Positions 8,750 through 17,917 of a stretch of DNA of 64,000 nt are shown here, piece by piece. The DNA comes from Flavobacteriaceae bacterium (GTDB lineage: Bacteria; Bacteroidota; Bacteroidia; Flavobacteriales; Flavobacteriaceae), in NCBI GenBank assembly GCA_026988355.1, contig JALSLK010000023.1:1-64000 (forward strand), given 5' to 3'. The notes beneath the pieces were generated by a model. It did no database searches. It saw only the letters and a program-made list of their open reading frames with translations, and was not told the origin of the DNA. Position numbers and translations under genes: made by a program. Each line of letters starts with the position of its first letter. Within the stretch, counting starts at the first letter, position 1.

Positions 8750-9310
8750 TTACCAAATAACCTCTCCATTTTTCCCTCTCATGGGAGGCATTTTTTTTCT
8801 TCCATGTAAATGCCAAAAAATGTAAGCCTTTTTATATTTTGAAATTCTATTGGCTTTATTTTCTGTATTTATTACATGTTCAATTTTTTCTCCATATTTA
8901 TTTATATCAGAATGTACAAATATCATATATGCTTTGGCTTTATACGTACCTAACCTTTCATTGCTAGGAAATCCGTATTTATCCGTTATTTTAAGTAGCT
9001 TTAAAGTATTTGTATTATCTGTTTTTTTCATTACCTTAATAATACTGTCTTTTTCTTTTTTGTAAAGTTTATATGTTCCTTTTGTTATTCCTTTATTTTT
9101 TAAGTTCGTTCCTCTTTTAATACCATAAGATGCATCTAATTGATTATAATATTGACGTATATTTTGGTCTAAATCATACATAGAATCTATGGATACCGTC
9201 AAACTTTCTTTTGTTTTTTTTGACAAAGAATATTTAGAATTTTTACAGCTAACCAACAGTATAATACTAGAAAACAATACAATCTTTATCGTTAAATATT
9301 TTATATTCAT
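8750..9310 (-). CDS. Lipoprotein with DUF6624-like domain (2 of 3)
   Basis: The protein has 186 aa. Its signal peptide ends in a lipobox (LLVSC, Cys22), so it is probably a lipoprotein. The body has LDQNIRQYY, a Lys-rich helix, then DKYGFPSNERLGTY with a following HSD, and ends with FWHLHGRKKMPP. The KYGFP and WHL-x-GRK-x-x-P elements match the next gene, and the KYG core matches 7756-8562. The family is of unknown function. It lies alone between two AT-rich gaps within the RiPP island. Confidence 0.58.
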   Translation of the reverse strand: MNIKYLTIKIVLFSSIILLVSCKNSKYSLSKKTKESLTVSIDSMYDLDQNIRQYYNQLDASYGIKRGTNLKNKGITKGTYKLYKKEKDSIIKVMKKTDNTNTLKLLKITDKYGFPSNERLGTYKAKAYMIFVHSDINKYGEKIEHVINTENKANRISKYKKAYIFWHLHGRKKMPPMRGKNGEVIW

Positions 9311-9373
9311 TATAATTAATGTTTTTATTTTTTACTTCCAAAACGGTTACTTAATATTAAATCTACAAATATT

Positions 9374-9847
9374 TTACTGCTTAATAGAATCTTTTGCATA
9401 GTAGTTTAGTTTAAACGGAAATCCTTTTCTATCTTTTAAATGCCATACTATCATATCGTATGTAGCATAATCAATGTTTCCTTTTTTTCTTTCTTTTTCA
9501 ACAATTTCAAATACTTCTTTATTATATGCTATTGGTGTATGCATTAAAATAACAAATAAAGGGAATTTTGCATTTGAATTTCCTGCATCTACATACCCAT
9601 ATTTTTTAAGAATTTTAAGTAATTTTTGTATGTTTTCTAAATCTAATGCATATTGTAATATCCAAAGGCTATCTATTTTTTTCTTGCTATTTATTTTTTT
9701 ATTTTCTAAGAAAATTAGATCTCTATATTTAGCATCCTTTTTTGTAATTATTTCCAATTGCTCAATGATGCTATCATGTAAAATTATTTTTTGAGAAAAT
9801 GAATTTTGATAAAAAATAACAAATATTATTAAGACAATTTTTTTCAT
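9374..9847 (-). CDS. Secreted DUF6624-like protein (3 of 3)
   Basis: The 157-aa protein has a signal peptide (MKKIVLIIFVIFYQNSFSQ). It shares with the preceding paralogue a helix-rich body, the core KKYGYVDAG (a degenerate KYGYP), a late His-Thr and the C-terminal WHLKDRKGFPF. It begins 10 bp downstream of the first subtilase stop, so it is probably co-transcribed with the three subtilases. Its function is unknown. The three copies differ in length and membrane attachment, suggesting divergence after duplication. Confidence 0.58.
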   Translation of the reverse strand: MKKIVLIIFVIFYQNSFSQKIILHDSIIEQLEIITKKDAKYRDLIFLENKKINSKKKIDSLWILQYALDLENIQKLLKILKKYGYVDAGNSNAKFPLFVILMHTPIAYNKEVFEIVEKERKKGNIDYATYDMIVWHLKDRKGFPFKLNYYAKDSIKQ

Positions 9848-9857
9848 GTTTTGGTTG

Positions 9858-11546
9858 TTAATTACTTTTCATTTTCCATTTTCCTTTTTTCCATTTTTTA
9901 TAATGCCTAGCAAGTAGCAATGCATTATAAGCATTTACTATTTTACCAGATTTAGATAAACTTTTAAACGGTACTAGTGTTTCTTTCTCACTTTGATAAC
10001 CAGCAGGTAATATAACATCCATATCGTAAGAAATACCAGACTCTAAAATAATTTCTTTGACTTCGTATGCTTTTAATTTTGGGTAATGCGACCAAATTAG
10101 TGCTGCAACACCTGAAACAATAGGGGCAGAATAAGAAGTGCCACCAACAAATTTATAAGTGTTGTTTATCTTGGTAGTAAAAATATCATTGCCAGGAGCA
10201 AAAATATCTACATTTTTTTCACCATAATTTGAAAAAGGAGCTACTAAGTATTTATTTACTTGGTAAGTTGATGCTCCTACATTAATAAAATTACTTACAA
10301 TCTCTTCTCCATTATTATCAATATCGTTAGGGAAAGTAGTATCAACATCTGTATTGTTATTTTCATTACTTGCACAATTAATAAATAAAACATTGTGTTT
10401 CTCGGCATATTTTAAAGCATTTTGAACCCATTCTGGGTTTGTAGAAAAGTCTTTACTAGAACTCATGTTAATTACTTGTGCTCCATTATCAACTGCATAA
10501 CGTATTGCTAGAGCAATGTCTTTATCGTATTCATCTCCATATGTTGAAACTACTAATGGCATTATTTTAATGCGATTGGAAATGCCTTTAATACCAATAC
10601 CATTATTTCTATTGGCATTTATTATACCAGTAACTTTAGTAGAGTGATTTGAATGGTTTATTTGATTCTCATTTTTGGTAACATTATGAAAGCCATAATT
10701 TGTGTCTTTTATATCGTACGGATTATCGCCAACTATTTTTTGTCGATTATTAAGATTAATATTAAGATAATAATCTATATATTTTTTTTCTTTTGCTGTA
10801 TTTCTCTTAGACCATTCGTCACTTTGTTCCCAATTAATATGATTTCTCATATTTTTAATTTCTTTTAAAATAATGGTATCTGTCGTTTTAATTTCATTTA
10901 ATACTTTTAGGGTATAATTCCCTTTTGGAAAGAAAGGTTTTAATACCTTTTTTGTATTATTATATCGTATTTGCCAATTTGTAAACATCAGGTAATTATG
11001 TTTCACCCTTTTTAATTCATAGGTATATATTTTAAGTGCTTTTTTGTAGGTTTTACATTTAGAATCGTATATAGAATCGCACATAGAATTGTTATAAATA
11101 TCGCTATATTTTTTTACTACTCTAACATATTCAAAATTAGTTCTAGGAAGACTTTCTCCTTTTAGGTTTCCTATAAAATTCCAACCATGCACATCGTCTA
11201 TATAGCCATTATTATCGTCATCTATATTATTATTTGGGATTTCGTCTTTATTTAACCAAAAAGAGTTTTTTAAATCTTCATGATTCAAATCTACTTGTGT
11301 ATCAATAACTGCTACTATAATTTCTTTTCCTTTTTTATTTCTAATTAATTCTTGATACGCTTTATCTAAGCTAATACCAAAAATTGAATCTGAGATAATG
11401 TCTTTATGCTGCCATGATTTTAATTGTTCTTGACTTAATTTTTTGTTTTTTACGTTTAAATTAGTAACAATTAACTGTTTTGTTGAGCAACTACTAATAA
11501 GTAACAATATAAAGAGGTGCGATATAATTATTTTTCTTATTTTCAA
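9858..11546 (-). CDS. S8 subtilase lipoprotein, copy 1 of 3
   Basis: This 562-aa protein has a lipoprotein signal (LLISSC, Cys20) and a subtilisin-fold catalytic domain. The triad reads Asp82 (VIDTQVD), His301 (NHSTKVTG) and Ser471 (GGTSYSAP); the oxyanion Asn is probably Asn394 (CASNE). The usual HGTHVAG motif is degenerate (HSTKVTG) and DTG is DTQ, but the triad is intact. About 150 extra residues lie between Asp and His. Three such genes follow the lanthipeptide-type precursor, 3 bp apart. A role as leader peptidase (LanP-like) or as a cell-envelope protease is possible. Confidence 0.87.
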   Translation of the reverse strand: MKIRKIIISHLFILLLISSCSTKQLIVTNLNVKNKKLSQEQLKSWQHKDIISDSIFGISLDKAYQELIRNKKGKEIIVAVIDTQVDLNHEDLKNSFWLNKDEIPNNNIDDDNNGYIDDVHGWNFIGNLKGESLPRTNFEYVRVVKKYSDIYNNSMCDSIYDSKCKTYKKALKIYTYELKRVKHNYLMFTNWQIRYNNTKKVLKPFFPKGNYTLKVLNEIKTTDTIILKEIKNMRNHINWEQSDEWSKRNTAKEKKYIDYYLNINLNNRQKIVGDNPYDIKDTNYGFHNVTKNENQINHSNHSTKVTGIINANRNNGIGIKGISNRIKIMPLVVSTYGDEYDKDIALAIRYAVDNGAQVINMSSSKDFSTNPEWVQNALKYAEKHNVLFINCASNENNNTDVDTTFPNDIDNNGEEIVSNFINVGASTYQVNKYLVAPFSNYGEKNVDIFAPGNDIFTTKINNTYKFVGGTSYSAPIVSGVAALIWSHYPKLKAYEVKEIILESGISYDMDVILPAGYQSEKETLVPFKSLSKSGKIVNAYNALLLARHYKKWKKGKWKMKSN

Positions 11547-11549
11547 ATT

Positions 11550-13223
11550 TTATTTTTTTATTTTCCACTTTCCTTTTTTCCATTTTTTATAATGCTTAGC
11601 AAGTAGTAATGCATTATAAGCATTTACTATTTTACCAGATTTGGATAAACTTTTAAACGGTACTAGTTTTTTTTCTTCATCATAGCTAGGTAATTCTACA
11701 TCTATATCGTAAGAAACACCAGATTCTAAAATAATCTCTTTGACTTCGTGTGCTTTTAATTTTGGGTATTGTAACCAAATTAATGCTGCTATACCAGAAA
11801 CTAAAGGTGTCGCCATTGATGTGCCACTTTTAAATTTGTAGGTGTTATTAATTTTTGTTGTATAAATTGTTTCTCCTGGCGCAAAAATATCTACATTATT
11901 TCTTCCATAATTAGAAAAATCAGAAACTAATTTGTTATTAACATGACGAGTAGATGCACCTACAACAATAAAGTTGTTTAATATTTCTTTGTTATTTCCA
12001 TCAATATCATTAGGATAATCATTAACAATATCAATATTTTGAAATTCATTACCAGCGGAATGTACACATAAAACATTATGTTTTTCAGCATGTTTTAAGG
12101 CTTCGGTTACCCATACTTTATTAGTTGAAAAAGCCTTTCCAAAACTCATATTTATTATTTTTGCACCATTATTAACGGCATAACGTATTGCTAATGCAAT
12201 ATCTTTATCATTTTCATCTCCATTACTAGCTACTACAATAGGCATTATTTTAATATTATTGGAAATACCATTAATACCAATTTTATTGTTTCGATTTGCA
12301 GATAATAGACCAGTAACATAAGTTGCATGATAGGTTTTTAAATTTTGGTTAATTCCTACATTATGAAAACCATAATTTGTATCTTCTATATTATTTTCAT
12401 CATCACCTATTAGTTCTCTGTCATTATAATTAATATTTAGATAAAAATCTAAATATCGTTGGTTATTTTTTATTGTTTTATCAATCCATCGATCCATCAA
12501 ATCATATTTCAAGCTATGTGTTATTTTATTAATTGCATCTTGTGTTTTATTATTATTAGTCTTAATGGATTTTAATTTTTTTATTGTGTACTTCTCATTT
12601 GGAAAATATTTTTTGAGTTCTAATTTCCAATTATTAAATCTGATTTTATATTTCTTATAGTAAGCTACTTCATTTTTATATTCTTTTAAATTAACTTGTA
12701 AAATAGAATCTGCTTTTTTATAGATAATATATTTATTATTATCTTCCAAAATTATTTTATTGTTATTTGTTTTTATAAATGAATTATAGTTCCGAACTAT
12801 TCTTACATATTCAAAATTTGATTCATAAACACTTTCTCCTTTTGAGTTTCCTAAAAAATTCCAGCCATGTATATCGTCTATATATCCATTATTATCGTCA
12901 TCAATATTATTGTTTGGAATTTCTTTCTTATTCTTCCAAATTGATTGGTTTAATTCTTCATGATTAATATCAAGTTGCATATCAATAACAGCCACAATAA
13001 TGTCTTTTCCTTTTTTATTTTTAATCAATTCCTGATAGGCTTTATCTAAGCTAATGCCAGGAATTGAATCTGAGATAAGATCTTTATGTTGCCATGATTT
13101 TAATTGTTCTTGGCTTAATTTTTTGTTTATTACGTTTAAATTAGTAGTAATTAACTGTTTTGTAGAACAACTAATAAGTAATAATATAAAAAGGTGCGAT
13201 ATAATTATTTTTCTTATTTCCAA
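11550..13223 (-). CDS. S8 subtilase lipoprotein, copy 2 of 3 (divergent)
   Basis: The 557-aa protein has a lipobox LLISC (Cys19). The triad is Asp81 (VIDMQLD), His299 (YHATYVTG) and Ser469 (SGTSMATP), with HSAGNE near 388-393 giving the oxyanion Asn. Its Ser motif is the classical GTSMATP, unlike copies 1 and 3. The insert between Asp and His (about 150-260) shares little with the other two, which are nearly alike there. It is therefore the outlier, although it lies in the middle. The N-terminal 50 residues closely match copy 1. It may have a different substrate from its neighbours. Confidence 0.87.
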   Translation of the reverse strand: MEIRKIIISHLFILLLISCSTKQLITTNLNVINKKLSQEQLKSWQHKDLISDSIPGISLDKAYQELIKNKKGKDIIVAVIDMQLDINHEELNQSIWKNKKEIPNNNIDDDNNGYIDDIHGWNFLGNSKGESVYESNFEYVRIVRNYNSFIKTNNNKIILEDNNKYIIYKKADSILQVNLKEYKNEVAYYKKYKIRFNNWKLELKKYFPNEKYTIKKLKSIKTNNNKTQDAINKITHSLKYDLMDRWIDKTIKNNQRYLDFYLNINYNDRELIGDDENNIEDTNYGFHNVGINQNLKTYHATYVTGLLSANRNNKIGINGISNNIKIMPIVVASNGDENDKDIALAIRYAVNNGAKIINMSFGKAFSTNKVWVTEALKHAEKHNVLCVHSAGNEFQNIDIVNDYPNDIDGNNKEILNNFIVVGASTRHVNNKLVSDFSNYGRNNVDIFAPGETIYTTKINNTYKFKSGTSMATPLVSGIAALIWLQYPKLKAHEVKEIILESGVSYDIDVELPSYDEEKKLVPFKSLSKSGKIVNAYNALLLAKHYKKWKKGKWKIKK

Positions 13224-13226
13224 ATT

Positions 13227-14912
13227 TTATTTTTTCATTTTCCACTTTCCTTTTTTCCATTTTTTATAATGCTTAGCAAGTAGTAATGCATTATAAGCAT
13301 TTACTATTTTACCAGATTTGGATAAACTTTTAAACGGTACTAGTTTTTCTTTCTCACTTTGATAACCAGCAGGTAATATAACATCCATATCGTAAGAAAC
13401 ACCAGATGTTAAAATAATTTCTTTGACTTCGTATGCTTTTAATTTTGGGTAATGCGACCAAATTAGCGCAGCAACACCTGAAACAATAGGAGCAGAATAA
13501 GAAGTGCCACCAACAAATTTATAAGTGTTGTTTATCTTGGTAGTAAAAATATCATTGCCAGGAGCAAAAATATCTACATTTTTTTTACCATAATTTGAAA
13601 AAGGAGCTACTAAGTATTTATTTACTTGGTAAGTTGATGCTCCTACATTAATAAAATTACTTACAATTTCCTTTCCATTATTATCAATATCGTTAGGGAA
13701 AGTAGTAATAATATCTGTATTGTTATTGTCATTACTTGCAGAATTCACAAATAAAACATTGTGTTTCTCTGCATATTTTAAAGCGTTTTTAACCCATTTA
13801 GGATTTATAGAAAAATCTTTGCTAGAACTCATGTTAATTATTTGTACGCCATTGTCAACCGCATAACGTATTGCTAATGCAATGTCTTTATCGTATTCAT
13901 CGCCACGAGTTGAAACTACTATCGGCATTATTTTAATACGATTGGAAACACCTTTAATACCAATGCTATTATTTCTATTGGCATTTATTATGCCAGTAAC
14001 ATAAGTAGAATGACTTACCAAGTCACCTTTATTGATAGTAATATTATGAAAACCATAATTTGTATTTGTTATATCGTACGGATTATCTCCAACTATTTTT
14101 TGTCGATTATTAAGATTAATATTAAGATAATAATCTATATATCTTTTTTCTTTTGCTGTTTCTTTCTTAGACCATTCGTCACTTTGCTTCCAATTAATAT
14201 GATTTCTCATATTTTTAATTTCTTTTAAAATAATGGTATCTGTCGTTTTAATTTCATTTAATACTTTTAGGGTATAATTCTCTTTTGGAAAGAAAGGTTT
14301 TAATACCTTTTTTGTATTATTATATCGTATTTGCCAATTTGTAAACATCAGGTAATTATGTTTTACCCTTTTTAATTCATAGGTATATATTTTAAGTGCT
14401 TTTTTATAGGTTTTACATTTGGTATCATAAATGGAATCGCACACATTATTTTTATAAATATCCTTGTATTTTTTTACTACCCTAACATATTCAAAATTAG
14501 TTCTAGGAAGACTTTCTCCTTTTGAGTTTCCTAAAAAATTCCAACCATGTACATCGTCTATATATCCATTATTATCGTCATCAATATTATTATTTGGAAT
14601 TTCATCTTTATTTAACCAAAAAGAGTTTTTTAAATCTTCATGATTCAAATCTACTTGTGTATCAATAACTGCCACAATAATTTCTTTTCCTTTTTTATTT
14701 TTAATCAATTCTGTATACGTTTTATCTAAGCTAATACCAAAAATTGAATCTGAGATAATGTCTTTATGTTGCCATGATTTTAATTGTTCTTGACTTAATT
14801 TTTTACTAATACTCTTTGTAAAATTATTTTTAATAAAATGTTGAGAAGATTTACAGTTAACAAGTAAAAGAATAAAAAAAAGAACGATAAAACGATTAGA
14901 TATTGAATACAT
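13227..14912 (-). CDS. S8 subtilase lipoprotein, copy 3 of 3
   Basis: The 561-aa protein has lipobox LLLVNC (Cys20), with its own signal peptide sequence unlike copies 1 and 2. The triad is Asp84, His301 (SHSTYVTG) and Ser471 (GGTSYSAP), with the oxyanion Asn in SASND. From residue about 35 to the end it is nearly identical to copy 1, including the insert (LMFTNWQIRYNN region), and less like copy 2. It is the first subtilase after the candidate lanthipeptide precursor. The 113-bp gap upstream holds an imperfect hairpin at 14959-14990 that could tune expression relative to the precursor. Confidence 0.87.
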   Translation of the reverse strand: MYSISNRFIVLFFILLLVNCKSSQHFIKNNFTKSISKKLSQEQLKSWQHKDIISDSIFGISLDKTYTELIKNKKGKEIIVAVIDTQVDLNHEDLKNSFWLNKDEIPNNNIDDDNNGYIDDVHGWNFLGNSKGESLPRTNFEYVRVVKKYKDIYKNNVCDSIYDTKCKTYKKALKIYTYELKRVKHNYLMFTNWQIRYNNTKKVLKPFFPKENYTLKVLNEIKTTDTIILKEIKNMRNHINWKQSDEWSKKETAKEKRYIDYYLNINLNNRQKIVGDNPYDITNTNYGFHNITINKGDLVSHSTYVTGIINANRNNSIGIKGVSNRIKIMPIVVSTRGDEYDKDIALAIRYAVDNGVQIINMSSSKDFSINPKWVKNALKYAEKHNVLFVNSASNDNNNTDIITTFPNDIDNNGKEIVSNFINVGASTYQVNKYLVAPFSNYGKKNVDIFAPGNDIFTTKINNTYKFVGGTSYSAPIVSGVAALIWSHYPKLKAYEVKEIILTSGVSYDMDVILPAGYQSEKEKLVPFKSLSKSGKIVNAYNALLLAKHYKKWKKGKWKMKK

Positions 14913-14958
14913 ACTATTTTTAATAGAAGTTAATTTTATACTTTTTATTTTATGAAAG

Positions 14959-14990
14959 CATTAAGCTAAAAATATATTTTTAACTTAATG
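14959..14990 (-). other. Imperfect hairpin between precursor and subtilases
   Basis: CATTAAG and CTTAATG flank an AT palindrome (AAAAATATATTTTT) with a small mismatch in the stem. It lies just after the precursor stop and before the first subtilase in the direction of transcription. It could limit read-through or protect the precursor mRNA. There is no clear U tract. Confidence 0.35.
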
Positions 14991-15025
14991 TTCATTATTT
15001 TAGAATATCCAGAGAAGGAAATGAA

Positions 15026-15238
15026 TCAAGGTTTCGGTTTCTCTAAGCCTTTATCTTTAATACACATTGTATTGTCATCTACTTCTTTGCTTTTACAAAG
15101 CTTACTACCATCACCTTTCGTATCAGTAACATTATCTGTTCCTGTTCCTCCAAAAATTTTACTTTTCATAGAATTATCAATAGATGCAATTCTAAATTTA
15201 TTTAAACTTAAGGAGTTTTGTTTTTTTTGTTTTTTCAT
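15026..15238 (-). CDS. Candidate class I lanthipeptide-type precursor
   Basis: The 70-aa peptide has a leader NSLSLNKFRIASI, the Bacteroidota 'LSLNK...I' leader pattern for LanB-modified peptides, followed by KIFGG ending at residue 31. The core (32-70) has Ser and Thr residues at 32, 34, 38, 40, 45, 50 and 57 and cysteines at 48 and 59, enough for up to two thioether rings if a cyclase acts. The tail is Lys/Pro-rich. It lies downstream of the split LanB genes and the regulator. Whether it is dehydrated, or only processed after GG by the C39 exporter, cannot be read from sequence. Confidence 0.78.
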   Translation of the reverse strand: MKKQKKQNSLSLNKFRIASIDNSMKSKIFGGTGTDNVTDTKGDGSKLCKSKEVDDNTMCIKDKGLEKPKP

Positions 15239-15267
15239 AATAATGAATTTTAAAATTAATAATGTTT

Positions 15268-15275
15268 CAAATGTA
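15268..15275 (-). promoter_or_regulatory. -7 box before the candidate precursor
   Basis: On the minus strand this reads TACATTTG, matching TAnnTTTG, and lies 30 bp before the ATG at 15238. I see no clear TTG at the usual -33 distance. It would let the precursor be transcribed separately from the upstream regulator gene. Confidence 0.4.
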
Positions 15276-15364
15276 GATAAATATGTGTTGTAAATGATTG
15301 TTTTTTAAGGTTTAGTAGTCGGTATTTATAAATTTCGAGCAGTACACAGTTAATTTATAATAGT

Positions 15365-17059
15365 TTATATATTTTGTTTTTTTAATTGTTTTATAAAATA
15401 GGAAGGATAAATTCCTGTTTTTTTATGAAATGCCGTAGAAAAAGATTCGGCAGTATTAAAGCCAAACTCCTTTGCAATTGCTTTGACGGTATACTTTCGT
15501 AGTACTTTATTTTCTTTTAATTGTACCATGGCATAATTAACACGTAAATCTGCTAGATATACACTAAAGGTTTGTTCTTTATGTTGATTGATTACTTTAG
15601 ATAAATAGCTGCTATTGGTTTCTATCTTTTTGGCTAATTTGGTTAAAGTTAGTTTTTGTTCTAAAAAACCCAAATCTTTTTCAAATTGCACTAATTTTGT
15701 TAGTAAAATTTCTACAATGTCTTTGGACAAATCTGTTTGTAGTGGTTCTTTTTTTTGTATTGGTGTAGGAAGCTGTTTTTTTGTTTCTAATTTGCTAACC
15801 AATGCCTTAAATTTAGTTTTTAAAACACGTTGTTTTTTTAAATTAAATAAAAAAGCAAATAACATTATAAATAATACAATTAATACTCCAAAGATATACG
15901 TGGTATTTTTTTTTGCATCTTTTTTTAAGGTGTTAATTAGGATTTCCTTTTTATGTATTAGTTTTGGAATATCGTATTCTAAAGCCAAATCTTTACTTAA
16001 ATTTTGATGATAACTTTTTAATAAACTATCTGCTTGTATCAACCTTTCGGTATAAAATAACTGCTTTTTTATATTCTTCTTATTTTTATAAATGCGAATT
16101 AAGGTTTCATACCCTTTACGTTCTTCAGGCATTAAATAAGTTGTTTTTTGGATAATGGAATCCATTTTTTGTAAATATTGTACTCCTAAATCTTTTTTAT
16201 TTTCTTTAAAATATAATTCGCCTAAATAAAAATATGCAATACCTAAATTATATGAATCTTTAATTTCTTTTAATAAGGGTATAGCTTTTTGAATACTATC
16301 TATTGCAGTATTATCATCATTACCCATTATATACTTATTTGCTCCTTCATTTAAGATGAAATAAGTTTTCATTCTTGTATTTTTATGCAAATAAGCATCT
16401 TTTGCTCCCATTTTATTATAGTAAGATGCGGAGTCTAGTATATTATTTCTTCGAAAAGCATCCGCTAATCCAAATAATGTATTTAAAAAATCATTATTGT
16501 TTCTTTTTTGATAATCATAGTCTATCCTAAATTGATAACATTTTTTAAAAATACGTAATGCATCTTTATTTTCTCCAATCAGACTTTTAAGTAAACCTAT
16601 ATTATATTCTATTGCTTGTTCAAAATGAATATTGTTACTTTTTTTAGCGGCTTCTATTCCTAAAAGATAATTTTCTAAAGCTAGTTTGGTATTATAGTTA
16701 CTCAAAACTGCTCCTTTTTCCCAAAAAGCTGTTGTAGGGTATCTTTTATTAATTTTATTGTATTTTAAATTAATAATACTATCAAAATAGGCAATTTTAA
16801 AATCTTCTTCTAGATATGCCAACATGTGGTAACCTTCTGCAATAGTATCGGTATTATTAATATCCTTACCTTTTTGCAAATACGAATTCCCATAAATTTT
16901 GGCAATTTCAATTTTAGTATCATTATCGAAAAAAGCATCCCTTAATTCTTTAAAGCTTTTCTCTTTTAAAGAATCTGGAATAATAAAATCTTTGTTTTGC
17001 CCCTTAACATGTATTGTAGTAAAAAACACAATACATACATATAAAAATTTTAATTTCAT
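15365..17059 (-). CDS. TPR-containing AraC-family membrane regulator
   Basis: The 564-aa protein has a signal or anchor at the N-terminus, a long TPR-type helical region (about 60-350), one membrane helix (about 375-397, TTYIFGVLIVLFIMLFAFLF) and a C-terminal AraC-type DNA-binding domain with two HTH motifs (LTLTKLAKKIETNSSYLSKVI and VKAIAKEFGFNTAESFSTAFHKKTG). This is a common Bacteroidota one-component design that senses outside and binds DNA inside. Its ATG overlaps the stop of the LanB C-terminal gene (ATGA), so the three genes form an operon. It is the likely activator of the peptide genes; the signal is unknown. Confidence 0.88.
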   Translation of the reverse strand: MKLKFLYVCIVFFTTIHVKGQNKDFIIPDSLKEKSFKELRDAFFDNDTKIEIAKIYGNSYLQKGKDINNTDTIAEGYHMLAYLEEDFKIAYFDSIINLKYNKINKRYPTTAFWEKGAVLSNYNTKLALENYLLGIEAAKKSNNIHFEQAIEYNIGLLKSLIGENKDALRIFKKCYQFRIDYDYQKRNNNDFLNTLFGLADAFRRNNILDSASYYNKMGAKDAYLHKNTRMKTYFILNEGANKYIMGNDDNTAIDSIQKAIPLLKEIKDSYNLGIAYFYLGELYFKENKKDLGVQYLQKMDSIIQKTTYLMPEERKGYETLIRIYKNKKNIKKQLFYTERLIQADSLLKSYHQNLSKDLALEYDIPKLIHKKEILINTLKKDAKKNTTYIFGVLIVLFIMLFAFLFNLKKQRVLKTKFKALVSKLETKKQLPTPIQKKEPLQTDLSKDIVEILLTKLVQFEKDLGFLEQKLTLTKLAKKIETNSSYLSKVINQHKEQTFSVYLADLRVNYAMVQLKENKVLRKYTVKAIAKEFGFNTAESFSTAFHKKTGIYPSYFIKQLKKQNI

Positions 17060-17913
17060 TGTAAATATTTAGCCTTCGCAATTTTTGTTTTATAATATCG
17101 TACTAAAAAATCATAACATAACATTTCGTACAAACGCTGCTTTGTTCTAAAGCTTCGATTTATGCTCATATGTACAAAACTACTCATTTTATTGGTAATA
17201 GACACGTTTTTAGACATTAGTATTTTACCTAATACCTGCTTATCTCTTTTATTTTTGTTTTTTAAAAACTGATGTAATGGTTTATGTTCTTTTTGTTTTG
17301 TAGTGTTCTCTAAAAACACCTCTATTTCTTGTTTCCTGTTTCTGTATTTTTCTGTTAACTGCTTGTTTGATTTTTTATTTACATGAAATTCGACTTTAAA
17401 AGCCTCCATTTGTTCTTTTACAAATTGTAGTTTTTGTGTATCGTCTAAATTACAATTCTCCAATAAGTCCATGGTATTTTTTAGTACAAATTTTAACAAG
17501 GTATCTTCGTCTTTTATTAATTCTAATGCTTCTAAAATTAACATACTATCGTTAAAAAAGAGTGTTTCGGCTTGTACAATAGTATCTGCTCCATAACGTT
17601 TTAATTCTCTATTATATGTGGCAGTTTCTATTTTATGAATACTTCTGTTTTCTATTAGTGGACTTAAAACTTCTTTAACTTGTGTTATAATGAAACCGAT
17701 ATGTTGTAAATTACTAAGATGAAAACGAATTCTTAGATGGTGGTCAGAATCGTTATACCGAATAAAAAACCATTTGTCGATATAGTTTTGTTGTAATAAA
17801 AAAATCACCAAAGGTTTAATTTGTTTGGTCAATAGTAAATCTGCTGTTTTTGCACCACAATATATTTTGTAGTACAACCACTCTTCGCCAATAATAAATT
17901 TTTTCTTAATCAT
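17056..17913 (-). CDS. LanB C-terminal (elimination) domain protein
   Basis: The 285-aa protein belongs to the thiopeptide-type bacteriocin biosynthesis / SpaB C-terminal family. Recognisable parts are the N-terminal EWLYYKIYCGAKTADLLL, the WFFIRYNDSDHHLRIRFHLS segment typical of the glutamate-elimination domain, and the YNRELKRYGADT motif. In class I lanthipeptide synthesis this domain removes glutamate from Ser/Thr to give dehydro-residues. It starts 4 bp after the partner gene at 17918, so the dehydratase is split into two polypeptides. Its length and intact motifs argue for a natural split. Confidence 0.87.
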   Translation of the reverse strand: MIKKKFIIGEEWLYYKIYCGAKTADLLLTKQIKPLVIFLLQQNYIDKWFFIRYNDSDHHLRIRFHLSNLQHIGFIITQVKEVLSPLIENRSIHKIETATYNRELKRYGADTIVQAETLFFNDSMLILEALELIKDEDTLLKFVLKNTMDLLENCNLDDTQKLQFVKEQMEAFKVEFHVNKKSNKQLTEKYRNRKQEIEVFLENTTKQKEHKPLHQFLKNKNKRDKQVLGKILMSKNVSITNKMSSFVHMSINRSFRTKQRLYEMLCYDFLVRYYKTKIAKAKYLQ

Positions 17914-17917
17914 AAAT

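Noticed and set aside
9858-14912. Opposite-strand ORFs in the subtilase genes, such as 10653-10868 and 14010-14228
   Set aside because: They are mirror frames of conserved catalytic-domain coding sequence and share no independent features.
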